From: Nonomuraea aurantiaca
GTDB taxonomy: Bacteria; Actinomycetota; Actinomycetes; Streptosporangiales; Streptosporangiaceae
Assembly: GCF_020215705.1 (NCBI RefSeq)
Contig: NZ_JAIWNB010000002.1
Coordinates: 558,001-622,000, forward strand
Direction: 5' to 3'
DNA: 64,000 bases
Part shown: in pieces, positions 24,207 to 32,930 of the stretch
Layout of the letters: each line of letters starts with the position of its first letter
Position numbering within the stretch: the stretch's first letter is position 1
The notes under the pieces: generated by a model
Seen by the model: only the letters and a program-made list of their open reading frames with translations
The model's database searches: none
What the model was told of the DNA's origin: nothing
Made by a program: the position numbers and the translations under genes

Positions 24207-25946
24207 TCAGCTGTCGGGGAAAGCCAGGTTGCGGACCCGGCGGACGGCGCGTTTGAGTACCGTGCGGTCCTGGGCCCTGGACAGGCGGACCGCCTCGCGG
24301 CGCCACGACTCGGCCTTCTCGCGCCACCGTTCCGCGTCCCTGCGGCCCTTGCCCGCCTCCCTGCGGAGCTGGGCGAGTTCGGCCTGCATGAGGGCGGTGC
24401 GTTTGCGCAGGCGGGTGAGCTCCTTCTCGTACTGGGCCGTGACGCGGTCCAGCTCCGGGACGGGGCGGCGGCGTGGCGGGTAGATCGGGGGGCGGCGGGT
24501 GAAGCCCCAGGTGTCGCCGTCCACCCATTCCAGGCCGAAGACCTCGTCCAGGATGGTGTCCAGGTGCTCGCCGGGGCGGGCCACCAGGGTGGCGCGGGCG
24601 AGGGCGGCGGTGCGTTCGAGTCTGGCCACGGTGACGCCCTGGTCGGTTTCGTCGAGGGCGACGCAGAGGGCGCCGCCGTCGTGCTCTTCCAGGTGGCCGA
24701 CCAGGCGTTCAAGGGTGTCGCGAGCCGGGACCCAGCCGGGCGGGATGAGGAGGCGGAACGGTGACACGACACCGGAAAGGTCCGAGGCCAGCCGTACCCG
24801 GGGGTCGTGTTCGAAGGTGGCGTGGATGAGGCGGAGGTCTAGGTCGGGGTCGCGGAGCGGGGAGCGGCGGTCGTCGCCCAGCGCCGACCAGGGGCCGGTG
24901 ATGGTGATCGCGACGTCCGGCACCGAGCCGGCCAGCAGGGCGTCGACCGTCGCGCGGACGTCCTCGTAGCCCGCCGCGGGGACGACTGCGTCCACGTACG
25001 GGACGAGCCACTGCCGGCCCGGGTCCGTGCGCAGGTAGCGCCGGTACGGTACGCGGTCCGCCACGTAAGGGTCGTTGTACCGCTTCAACGACAGGAAATC
25101 ACGCATGGCCGTCGGCAGCCCGATGTGCCACGCGCGCGAGTCCGGGTCCGGTACGTACACCGCGCCCGCCTGCGTGAGCCGGTAGCCGAGCTCCGTGTCC
25201 TCCGCCAGCACCAGGGAGGTGTCCAGGCCGCCGATCGAGCGCAGCAGCGAGGCGGGGTAGGAGGCGGTGGCGCCCACGTGGATGCGGGTGGCCAGGGAGT
25301 TGGGGGCGGTGCGCAGGCCGTCGTGGTCGAGGATGATCTTCTCGGCCCAGTCGTGGCGGTGCGGGGAGAGGGGGAACAGCTTGTCCTCGTGCCCGTCCTC
25401 CAGCGCCTGGCGCACCTCGCCGGGGGTGGGCAGCACGTCGCCGGCGGTGAAGTCGATCCAGCCCAGCACGACCAGGTACGGCGCCAGGTGGTGCCAGCGG
25501 AGCTGGGCCTCGACGTGGTGGCGATGGGGCACCATGTCGGCGTCCAGCACGAAGACGATCTCGCCCGTGGCGGCGTCGACGCCGGTCTGGACGGCCCAGG
25601 CCCGGCCCCAGCCGCCGGGCGGGCTGGTGATGAGGCGGGTACGCGCCGGGACGAGCTCGGGCAGGCGCACCGGCACCGCGCTGCCGTCGTCCACGACGAT
25701 GACGTCCATGAGCTCGGCCGGGTAGCTCTGCGCCGACAGCGCGGCCAGCGTGAGGTCGAGGGTCTCCTGGCGGTCGTGGGCCGGGATGACGACCGTGACG
25801 GTCAGCTCGGGTGTCCACTGGCCGAGGAGGGGCGGGGTGAGCACCCCGTAGTCGTTGCGGCGGATGCGAGGGACTGGCGAGCCACCCGAGGCCCCGGCCC
25901 CATCCGGCCGGGGCATGTGCCCGCCGGCAGCGGTAGGAGGAGTCAC
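24207..25946 (-). CDS. Family 2 glycosyltransferase with C-terminal coiled coil (GT1)
   Basis: About 579 residues. The GT-A domain starts LTVTVVIPAHDRQETLDLTL with VIVVDDGS; the metal motif is VLDADMVP; the acceptor motif is LVLAEDTELGYRLTQAG. A second region of about 200 residues (YRRYLRTDPGRQWLVPYV, GPWSALGDD) recurs in GT3, GT5 and GT6. The last 80 residues are heptad-rich (AQYEKELTRLRKRTALMQA) and predict a coiled coil. The GTG start overlaps the GT2 stop by four bases. Probably adds sugars to a surface or exported glycan; donor and acceptor are unknown. Confidence 0.85.
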   Translation of the reverse strand: MTPPTAAGGHMPRPDGAGASGGSPVPRIRRNDYGVLTPPLLGQWTPELTVTVVIPAHDRQETLDLTLAALSAQSYPAELMDVIVVDDGSAVPVRLPELVPARTRLITSPPGGWGRAWAVQTGVDAATGEIVFVLDADMVPHRHHVEAQLRWHHLAPYLVVLGWIDFTAGDVLPTPGEVRQALEDGHEDKLFPLSPHRHDWAEKIILDHDGLRTAPNSLATRIHVGATASYPASLLRSIGGLDTSLVLAEDTELGYRLTQAGAVYVPDPDSRAWHIGLPTAMRDFLSLKRYNDPYVADRVPYRRYLRTDPGRQWLVPYVDAVVPAAGYEDVRATVDALLAGSVPDVAITITGPWSALGDDRRSPLRDPDLDLRLIHATFEHDPRVRLASDLSGVVSPFRLLIPPGWVPARDTLERLVGHLEEHDGGALCVALDETDQGVTVARLERTAALARATLVARPGEHLDTILDEVFGLEWVDGDTWGFTRRPPIYPPRRRPVPELDRVTAQYEKELTRLRKRTALMQAELAQLRREAGKGRRDAERWREKAESWRREAVRLSRAQDRTVLKRAVRRVRNLAFPDS

Positions 25947-27910
25947 GGTAGTTCCATGAGGGTGCTGGGGTGGAAGCCGCGCCACTGGTTCCTGTTGCGC
26001 TGCAGGAACGTGCCGATCGGCTCTTGCCAGGTGTGGTTGGCGGCGGGGCCGCGGCGCAGGATGTAGCCGAGCCCGTGCGTACGGTAGATCTGCCCGCCGG
26101 CCGCCTGCAGCGCCTCCTGGAACTGGGTGTCGACCGACCGGCGCAGCGGCCGGAAACCGCCCACCGCCTGGAACGCCGAGCGCTCCACCAGGATCGTGCC
26201 GCCCGCGACGAAGCTGGTGATCTGCTCGGTGATCTGCCTGCGGTGCACGGTGACGTCGATCGACGACAGGTAGACGAACTCCGGCACGGTGCCCACCACC
26301 TGGGCCCCCGAGTAGGAGTGCGCGAGCAGCAGGTCGGTCAGGAAGTCGGGGCCGTACCAGTCGTCGTCGTCCATCTTCAGCAGGAACGAGCCCGAGGCCC
26401 GCGCCGCCGCGTCATTGAGCACCTCGCCGAACACCGCCTGGTGGTCTGCCTCCAGGACGGTCAGCGGGCCGTCGAAGGCGGCGATGGCCGCGGCCACGTC
26501 CGGATGGCCCTGGGGCACGCCGTGCAGGGCGAGGATCACTTCGAGCTGGGCGCCGCGCTGCCGGGCGACCTGGTCGAGCGCGAACCCGACCATGTCGGTG
26601 CGGCGGGTGGCCAGCAGTACCGAGGTCAGCGGGGGAGCGGGGGCGGGGGCGCCGAGCTGCTCCCAGCGGGCCGCGACGCCATGGGTGCGCAGCGCCTCGC
26701 GGCGTAGCCGGATGCTGTGCTCCTCGCGGCGGAGCTCGTCGGAGAGGTCGGGGTCGGCCGTCAGCAGCCGGGCGAGCTCGTCGCCGAGTGCGCCCGCCCA
26801 GCGCGGCACCGTGTCCGCGATCAGCGGCACGCCGGCCGCGGCCAGGCCCGTGAGCACGCGGACGGCGGCGAGGGGGCCGCTGTGGGCGTGATGCCAGTCG
26901 ATCTCCACGCCGCGCAGCTGCCTGAGCCTGCCCACGTCGGCGTCCGTGACACCGCCCGACTCGGCGAACGCCGTCACCACCTTCCCGTCGAGCACGACCG
27001 ACCAGCGGCCGTCGCGCTCCACCAGGGACGCCAGGCCGCGTGACGGGGTGGTGACGAAGCCCTGCGGGTTCACCAGCCGCTCGTCGACCGGCGGGATCAT
27101 GGACGGCTGACCGAGCACGTCGGGGTCGGCCAGGGACAGCCCGGCGCCGCCGGGACGGCCGAGCTGCTCCCAGCTCGCGGACCGTGCGGTCGGCCGCTCG
27201 ATCGGCGTCTGCGACCCGGACCAGCCGGCCACGGCCGTGTCGCCCGTGCCCTCCTCGGATCCGGCAGCTGATCCGGAAGCCGTTCCGGAAGCTGTTTCGG
27301 AGGCGGCGCGTGTGCCCGAAGCGGCGAGTGTTCCGGAAGCGTCGACAGTGCGGAGCACGACGTCGCTGCCCGGCGCGCCGACCCGTTCCGGCACCGGCCC
27401 GGTCACCTCGGCGGGTGTCGCGTTCGGATCACCGGGGCGCCAGGCCGCCGCGCCGACGCCCGCGATCGCCGCCGCCGGTGCCGTGATGACGTCGAGCCGG
27501 TGCCCGGCGAACGCCCGGGCCGTCGCGGTCACCGTACGGCCGGCGGGCGTGGGCGCCGAGAACCGCGCGTCCACCACCCACACCCGGTCCTTCGGCCGGT
27601 AGACCCGCAGATCCGTGAGCGAGCGCCAGCGGTGCGCGGGCGTCGGGGTGGGCACGGGGGCCGGGTGGGAGGCGGGCGTGTCGAGCACGGCCACGACCAC
27701 CCGCCGGGCCTCCGGCAGCAGCTTGTGCAGTGTGGCGGCCCGGCGCAGGTCTGCGGGGGTACGGGCGAGCACGAGCACCTCGTGCACCCGTTCCGTGTCC
27801 GCCGACGGCTCCAGCAGGTCCCGGTCCAGGTCCACGGCGGTGATGTCGTGCTCGACCCCGGCGAGGAAGACCCGTGCCTCGGGCATCTCGGCCAGCAGCT
27901 CGCGGATCAT
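25943..27910 (-). CDS. Family 2 glycosyltransferase with extra N-terminal domain (GT2)
   Basis: 655 residues. Residues 1-180 are an unassigned domain (MIRELLAEMPEARVFLAGV); a linker rich in Ser, Ala, Gly and Thr follows; the last 370 residues match GT4. In that part LTSVLLATRRTDMVGFALDQ begins the GT-A fold, and the metal site is KMDDDDWYGPD. ATHGVAARW and IYRTHGLGYILRR are shared with GT4. ATG overlaps the GT3 stop by four bases. The DDDDWYGPD signature marks it and GT4 as a second class beside GT1, GT3, GT5 and GT6. Confidence 0.8.
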   Translation of the reverse strand: MIRELLAEMPEARVFLAGVEHDITAVDLDRDLLEPSADTERVHEVLVLARTPADLRRAATLHKLLPEARRVVVAVLDTPASHPAPVPTPTPAHRWRSLTDLRVYRPKDRVWVVDARFSAPTPAGRTVTATARAFAGHRLDVITAPAAAIAGVGAAAWRPGDPNATPAEVTGPVPERVGAPGSDVVLRTVDASGTLAASGTRAASETASGTASGSAAGSEEGTGDTAVAGWSGSQTPIERPTARSASWEQLGRPGGAGLSLADPDVLGQPSMIPPVDERLVNPQGFVTTPSRGLASLVERDGRWSVVLDGKVVTAFAESGGVTDADVGRLRQLRGVEIDWHHAHSGPLAAVRVLTGLAAAGVPLIADTVPRWAGALGDELARLLTADPDLSDELRREEHSIRLRREALRTHGVAARWEQLGAPAPAPPLTSVLLATRRTDMVGFALDQVARQRGAQLEVILALHGVPQGHPDVAAAIAAFDGPLTVLEADHQAVFGEVLNDAAARASGSFLLKMDDDDWYGPDFLTDLLLAHSYSGAQVVGTVPEFVYLSSIDVTVHRRQITEQITSFVAGGTILVERSAFQAVGGFRPLRRSVDTQFQEALQAAGGQIYRTHGLGYILRRGPAANHTWQEPIGTFLQRNRNQWRGFHPSTLMELP

Positions 27911-29403
27911 CCGGCGCTCCGCAGGTGCCTGATGAGCGAGGTCAGCGGTCCGGTGGCGGTGGTGTCGGGGGCGGGATCGGCCGACAGCCGGTCCACCTCG
28001 GCCGACAGCCGGTCGATCTCGGCCCGCAGCTCCTTCACCTCGGCCTGCCGCTTGCCGGCCAGCGCCCGCCACTTGGCGGGGTCTCCGGCCAGCGGCTCGG
28101 CCTGGTCCTCCGTGGCGAAGCCGTACTCGGCCCCGCTCACCCAGACCGACCCGAACATCTCGTCCACCAGGTCGTCGGTCTCCCCGTGGAACAGGGCCGC
28201 GCGGGAGAAGGCCGCGGTGCGCTCCAGCCTGGCGGTCACGACCCCGGTCTCGGCCTCGGCGAGCGCGGCGCAGACGAGTCCCAGCGTGTCCTGCTCCGCC
28301 AGCCGTACGAGCCGGGACAGCGTGTCGGCGCCCAGCACCCAGCCGGACGGGAGCGTCAGCAGGAACGGGGCGGGGGCGGCCGAGTCGGGGGCGGCCGTCA
28401 CGAACGTGACGCGCGGCTCGTTCCGGTAGAGATTGTGGATGAGGCGCAGGTCGAGCAGCGGGTCGTCGAGGCTGTCGCGGCGCTCGTCGGTCAGCTTGTC
28501 CCAGGGGCCGACGATCGCCACGGCCGTGTCGGTGATCGTGCCGGCCAGCGCGGAGTCCACGCCGGCGCGCGTCTCCTCGTAGCCGGTCGCCGCCACGACG
28601 ATCTGGACGTACGGCACGAGCCAGCGGCGTCGCGGATGGCCGCGCAGCCAGCGCAGATCGGGGATCAGATCGCCGAGGAACGACCAGTTGTGCCGGTGTA
28701 CGTCCTTCTCGCGGCGCATCACGGTGGACTGCCCGACGTGCCAGGCACGCGCCTGCTCGTCGGGGATGAACACCGCCCCGGCCTGGGCCAGCCGGTAGCC
28801 CAGCTCGGTGTCCTCGGCCATGTTCAGGGTGCGGTCGACGCCGCCCGCGTCGCGCAGCAGGTCGGCGCGTACCGAGGAGGAGGCGCCGGTGTGCAGCAGG
28901 TACGCGCTCGAACCCGCGTCCTTGAGCATCCTGGTCGACTCCAGGGTCACGCGGGTGTACTCGGTCCGGGTGCCCTCCTCGCCCAGCGCCGCCACGAACC
29001 GGGTGTCGCCGATCACCACGGCGTGGTCGATGAGGTGGTGCCAGCGCATGTGCGCTTCCAGGTGGTCCGGAGCCAGGACCATGTCCGCGTCGAGCCAGTG
29101 GATCACGTCGCCGGTGGCGGCGAGCCGGCCGGTCTCCCGGGCCGCGCCGCGTCCCCAGCCTTCGCTCACCCGGACGACCCGGACTCCGGGCAGGTCGATG
29201 GGCGGCTGGCTGCCGTCGTCGGCGACGACGACCTCGACCAGTCGGGCCGGATAGGTCTGCTCGGCCAGCGCGGCCACGGTCCGGGCGAGGGCCGGCGCGC
29301 AGTTGTAGGCGGGGATCACCACGGAAACGGTCAGCGCGGGCTGCCAGGCGCCGATGGCCGGCGGCTCCAGAGTTCCCCAGTCGTTGTGCCTGATCCGCGT
29401 CAT
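27907..29403 (-). CDS. Family 2 glycosyltransferase with C-terminal coiled coil (GT3)
   Basis: 498 residues, same class as GT1. GT-A start LTVSVVIPAYNCAPALARTV, VVVADDGS, metal motif WLDADMVL, acceptor motif NMAEDTELGYRLAQAG. The region WLRGHPRRRWLVPYVQIVV and GPWDKLTDE matches its paralogues. The C-terminus (KRQAEVKELRAEIDRLSAEV) is a short coiled coil. ATG overlaps the upstream stop by four bases, so all four genes of this operon are coupled. Confidence 0.85.
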   Translation of the reverse strand: MTRIRHNDWGTLEPPAIGAWQPALTVSVVIPAYNCAPALARTVAALAEQTYPARLVEVVVADDGSQPPIDLPGVRVVRVSEGWGRGAARETGRLAATGDVIHWLDADMVLAPDHLEAHMRWHHLIDHAVVIGDTRFVAALGEEGTRTEYTRVTLESTRMLKDAGSSAYLLHTGASSSVRADLLRDAGGVDRTLNMAEDTELGYRLAQAGAVFIPDEQARAWHVGQSTVMRREKDVHRHNWSFLGDLIPDLRWLRGHPRRRWLVPYVQIVVAATGYEETRAGVDSALAGTITDTAVAIVGPWDKLTDERRDSLDDPLLDLRLIHNLYRNEPRVTFVTAAPDSAAPAPFLLTLPSGWVLGADTLSRLVRLAEQDTLGLVCAALAEAETGVVTARLERTAAFSRAALFHGETDDLVDEMFGSVWVSGAEYGFATEDQAEPLAGDPAKWRALAGKRQAEVKELRAEIDRLSAEVDRLSADPAPDTTATGPLTSLIRHLRSAG

Positions 29404-29837
29404 ACCGGGTCCTTGGCCAGCGCGCGGACCTCCTCGCGCAGCTCCTCCACCTCTCGCGCCCGCGTCATGGCGTTGACCCGGTCCTCGCCCAGCGAGGCCA
29501 GGATCGCGCCGAGGTCCTCTTCGCGCCGCGTGGCCGACTGCTCGATGGCCTCGGTCAGGCGGTCCAGCCGCGTCTCGATCCGCTTGAGCGCGGTGGCGGT
29601 CTTGGCCAGCTCGGCCTCGTGCTTCTTGGCTCGCAGGTCGATGCGCTGGGCCTTGCCGTCGAGGCGTCGTACGGTCAGCACGAGCACGGCGAGCCCGGCC
29701 AGCGTGACGGCGAACGCCCCCGAGGCGGCGGCGGCGCCGAGCGTGAGCAGATCGGTGAGGACGAGCAGCACGAGCACGGCGACGGCCAGAACTCCGAGGA
29801 TTGCGGCGGTCGCTGCCAGTCGGCGGGGCGAGAACAT
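29400..29837 (-). CDS. Small membrane protein with a cytoplasmic coiled coil
   Basis: 145 residues, first gene of the minus-strand glycosyltransferase operon. Two hydrophobic stretches (AAILGVLAVAVLVLLVL and GAFAVTLAGLAVLVLTV) are followed by about 80 residues of charged heptads (RIDLRAKKHEAELAKTATAL, LDRLTEAIEQSATRREEDL). No known domain. By position and shape it may anchor the coiled-coil glycosyltransferases to the membrane, which is inference. Start ATG at 29837 places the first helix at the N-terminus; a longer frame to 29903 lacks a good ribosome binding site. Confidence 0.65.
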   Translation of the reverse strand: MFSPRRLAATAAILGVLAVAVLVLLVLTDLLTLGAAAASGAFAVTLAGLAVLVLTVRRLDGKAQRIDLRAKKHEAELAKTATALKRIETRLDRLTEAIEQSATRREEDLGAILASLGEDRVNAMTRAREVEELREEVRALAKDPV

Positions 29838-30074
29838 CCGCGCATACCTTTCGTAGTCATGACGTATCAGGTGGCAATGGGATATTGACACCTTAATAAA
29901 CATTCGCCACTACCGTGCCATAGCTTCCTGGACAAAAACTGGGAGGATCCTGCTAGTTCAGCTCACATCGCCGTCCTCACCGGCATCCACATCTAAGGTG
30001 AACTCAACATCTCAGATGGTGTCAGACCGGCGTAAGGTAGGCGCCGACTGAGTCCTCGTCGGTCAAGGAGCACC
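29838..30074. promoter_or_regulatory. Divergent control region of the two glycosyltransferase operons
   Basis: 237 bases between the minus-strand operon and GT4. The part from 29855 to 29945 is AT-rich (ATATTGACACC, CTTAATAAACATTC) and holds a TTGACA box at 29884-29889 reading right, without a convincing -10 match. The right half is GC-rich with a short hairpin near 30045-30062. AAGGAG stands directly before the GT4 ATG. Confidence 0.4.
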
Positions 30075-31184
30075 ATGTCCGTCACCCCCTGCGGCTTCGC
30101 GCGTACGCCGGAGAAGGGGCTCGCCCGCCTGCATTGGAGTGAGGGCCGCCCCGCCGCGCTGCCCGGGGCCTTCACCGGGTGGGCCGTCGACGGCCATGAG
30201 CCCGACGTGCCGTCGCTGCGCCCGCTGCGTGGCCTGGAGATCGAGTGGCCCGATCACGAGGTGCCGCTCGCCGGGCTGGTCCGGCTGGCGGCGGCGGGCG
30301 TGCCGCTGACCGCCGACGACGCCCCCGCGTGGGTCCCCGCGGAGCTGGCGGCGCTGCTCACCGACCGCGACTGGCTCGCTCACACCGGGACCGGCCCGAG
30401 GTCGCTGGCCGACTTACGCCGCGAGGAGCACAGCGTCCGGCTGCGCCGCCTGACCCACCGCCTGCCGCCCTCGCGTACGCCCCGGATCAGCGTGGTCATG
30501 TCCACCAGGCGCCCGGCGCTGGTCGCCGGGGCGCTCGCGCAGATGGCCCGGCAGCGCGACACCGACATCGAGGTGCTGCTGGGCCTGCACGGTGTCCCCT
30601 TCGAGCAGGTACGGCAGGCGGTCGAGAGCTGCCCCCTACCCGTGACCTGGGTCGAGGCCCCGGCCACGACGCCCTTCGGCGAGGTGCTGAACGAGGCCGC
30701 GGCCCTGGCGGCCGGCGACTACGTGGCCAAGTGGGACGACGACGACTGGTACGGCCCCGACCACCTCGCCGACCTGATCATGGCGGCGTCCTATTCGGGG
30801 GCCGACATCGTCGGCACGACGGCCGAATTCTTTTACCTGGAGCCGTTGCACGCCACGATCAGGCGCACCACGTTCGCCAGTGGCGCCGCTTATCCGAGCG
30901 AGGTCTCCAGCGATCATGTGGCAGGTGGCACGATTCTCGCCTCCAGAACGATATTTCAGGACTTAGGCGGATTTCCGGCCCAGCCGCGGGCGGTGGACCG
31001 GGACTTCCTCAAGGCCGCCCAGGCGGCCGGGGCGAGCATCTACCGCACCCACGGCCTCGGCTACGTGCTCCGGCGCACGCTGAGCGACCAGCACACCTGG
31101 CAACTCCCGCTCGCCCACTTCCTGAAGGTCGCCACGAACCAGTGGCGCGGCTTCCGCCCGAGCCTGCTGCTGGAAGCGGCATGA
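30075..31184 (+). CDS. Family 2 glycosyltransferase, DDDDWYGPD class (GT4)
   Basis: 369 residues, homologous to the C-terminal half of GT2. Shared marks: LRGLEIEWPDHE, DLRREEHSVRLRR, RISVVMSTRRPALVAGAL, the metal site KWDDDDWYGPDHL, and ASIYRTHGLGYVLRR. It lacks the long N-terminal domain of GT2. ATG follows AAGGAG by four bases. The stop overlaps the GT5 start (ATGA) inside a 30-bp tandem repeat. Confidence 0.85.
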   Translation: MSVTPCGFARTPEKGLARLHWSEGRPAALPGAFTGWAVDGHEPDVPSLRPLRGLEIEWPDHEVPLAGLVRLAAAGVPLTADDAPAWVPAELAALLTDRDWLAHTGTGPRSLADLRREEHSVRLRRLTHRLPPSRTPRISVVMSTRRPALVAGALAQMARQRDTDIEVLLGLHGVPFEQVRQAVESCPLPVTWVEAPATTPFGEVLNEAAALAAGDYVAKWDDDDWYGPDHLADLIMAASYSGADIVGTTAEFFYLEPLHATIRRTTFASGAAYPSEVSSDHVAGGTILASRTIFQDLGGFPAQPRAVDRDFLKAAQAAGASIYRTHGLGYVLRRTLSDQHTWQLPLAHFLKVATNQWRGFRPSLLLEAA

Positions 31185-31254
31185 GCGCTGAGCCTGTTCC
31201 TGGGAGTGGCACGAGTGCCAAGTCTGCTTCTGGAAGCGGCACGAGGGTTCGCGG
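31165..31254 (+). repeat. Three 30-bp tandem repeats spanning the GT4/GT5 junction
   Basis: Units at 31165-31194, 31195-31224 and 31225-31254 share the core TGyTkCTGGaAGyGGCAyGAG. Unit 1 carries the GT4 stop and the GT5 start as ATGA; in units 2 and 3 the same position is ACGAG. They encode GSGTSA-like linker residues at the GT5 N-terminus. So the GT5 N-terminal extension appears to have grown by duplication of the junction. Confidence 0.8.
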
Positions 31255-32860
31255 CAACGATTACCGGATGCTCGAACCGCCGGAGACCTACACGCCCAGG
31301 CTGCGGGTCAGCGTGGTCGTGCCCGCGTACGGCGGCCAGGACAAGCTCGACCTGGCGCTGGCCGGGCTCGCCCGGCAGACCTACCCCGCCGGGCTGATCG
31401 AGGTCATCGTCGTCGACAACGGCAGCTCCCCGCCCCTGCGGCTGCCGGCCGAACGCCCAGAAGGCACCCGGCTGATCGTCTGCCACGAGCCGGGCCGGGC
31501 CGCCGCGCGCAACGCCGGGCTCGCCGAGGCCACCGGCGACGTGATCCACTGGCTCGACTCCGACGTCGTGCTCACTCCCGGCTCGATCGAGGCGCACATG
31601 CGCTGGCACCATGCCGCGCCCTATCTGGCCGTGACCAGCTACATCAGGTTCACCGAGGCGCCGATTCCCGCCGAGCTGCCCGACGACCTGGAGAAGGCCT
31701 TCGAGCCGGCCGAGCCGCACGCCTGGATCATCGACCTCATCGAGCGGACGAACGGCCTCACCGACAACACTCAGCGCCCCTTCAGCCTGCACGTCGGCGG
31801 CGCGACCTCGGTCAACGCCCGGCTGGTCGCCGCCGCCGGGACGATGGACGACGAGCTGATCCTCGGTCAGGACACGGAGATGGGTTACCGGCTCTACCAG
31901 GCCGGGGCCGTGTTCGTACCGGAGCCCAAGGCCCGCGCCTACCATCTCGGGCCGACCATGCGGATGCGTGACCAGCGGCCCATCGACCGCGTGAGCTACG
32001 CGTTCGTCGCCGACCGCATCCCCGCCTACCGGTGGCTCCGCTCGCACCCCTCCCGCCAGTGGAAGGTCCCGTACGTCGCCATCGTCGTCGACGGCACCGC
32101 CGGCTACGACCAGGTACGCGCCACGGTCGACGCCCTGCTGGCGGGCACCCTGCTGGACCTGTCCATCGTCGTGGTCGGTCCCTGGGACTCCCTCGGGCGC
32201 GAGCGCCGGGCCCCGCTGAAGGACCCCGACCTCGACCTGATGCTGGTCCACGGCCACTATCTGCACGAGGGCCGGGTACGGCTCGCGGTCTCCGGCGAGG
32301 TCGACCCGGGCGTGCCGTACGTGCTGCGGCTGCCCGCCGACTGGGTGCCGGGGGAGGACAGCGTGGCCAGGCTGCTCGACCTGGCCCGCGCCGAAGGGCT
32401 GGGGCTGGTGAACGTGCTGCTCCACGAGTCCAAGGACGGCGTCGTGGCCGCCCGCCTGGAGCGCGCCTCCTCCTTCGCCCGTGCGCGGATCGTCGTACGC
32501 CCGGGCGAGGAGCTCGACGACGCGGTGGACGACGTGGCGGGCGTCGCGTGGGTGGAGGGCGAGACGTACGGGTTCGCCGAGGAGGCGGCGGAGCTGCTCG
32601 GCCGCCGCAGCGCCTACCGGGCCAGGCTCAAGGCGGAGGCCGACGCGGCGCGGCTGGCCAAGGAGGCCGAACGGCTGCGCGCGCAGGTGACCAAGTGGCG
32701 CGACGAGGCGGGGCGCTGGCGCAAGAGCGCGGTCGAGCTGCGGCGCGACGTCAGCACGCTGCGCCGTCAGCTGGCCGCCGCCAACCGCGCCCAGCAGAGC
32801 ATGCGGGTCCTGCTGGCCACCACGGTCAAGCGCGCTCTGGGCAAGAGGCTGCGCGGCTAG
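31181..32860 (+). CDS. Family 2 glycosyltransferase with C-terminal coiled coil (GT5)
   Basis: 559 residues, same class as GT1. LRVSVVVPAYGGQDKLDLAL starts the GT-A fold; metal motif WLDSDVVL; acceptor motif LGQDTEMGYRLYQAG (Gln-Asp-Thr-Glu in place of the usual Glu-Asp-Thr-Glu). HPSRQWKVPYVAIVV and VVGPWDSLGRE match the paralogues. The C-terminus (AKEAERLRAQVTKWRDEAGR) is a coiled coil. The first 20 residues come from the 30-bp repeat. GT4 and GT5 mirror the GT2-GT1 pair on the other side of the divergent promoter region. Confidence 0.85.
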   Translation: MSAEPVPGSGTSAKSASGSGTRVRGNDYRMLEPPETYTPRLRVSVVVPAYGGQDKLDLALAGLARQTYPAGLIEVIVVDNGSSPPLRLPAERPEGTRLIVCHEPGRAAARNAGLAEATGDVIHWLDSDVVLTPGSIEAHMRWHHAAPYLAVTSYIRFTEAPIPAELPDDLEKAFEPAEPHAWIIDLIERTNGLTDNTQRPFSLHVGGATSVNARLVAAAGTMDDELILGQDTEMGYRLYQAGAVFVPEPKARAYHLGPTMRMRDQRPIDRVSYAFVADRIPAYRWLRSHPSRQWKVPYVAIVVDGTAGYDQVRATVDALLAGTLLDLSIVVVGPWDSLGRERRAPLKDPDLDLMLVHGHYLHEGRVRLAVSGEVDPGVPYVLRLPADWVPGEDSVARLLDLARAEGLGLVNVLLHESKDGVVAARLERASSFARARIVVRPGEELDDAVDDVAGVAWVEGETYGFAEEAAELLGRRSAYRARLKAEADAARLAKEAERLRAQVTKWRDEAGRWRKSAVELRRDVSTLRRQLAAANRAQQSMRVLLATTVKRALGKRLRG

Positions 32861-32930
32861 CGTCCTGGGCGAGCGGCTGCGCGGCGAGCCGGGCGGGCGA
32901 GCCGCTCCCCGCTTGGCTGGGACTCCTGGC

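Noticed and set aside
27874..29856. 660-codon plus-strand frame opposite the glycosyltransferase operon
   Set aside because: Gly/Arg/His-rich with no domain; it covers GT3, which has clear motifs on the minus strand.
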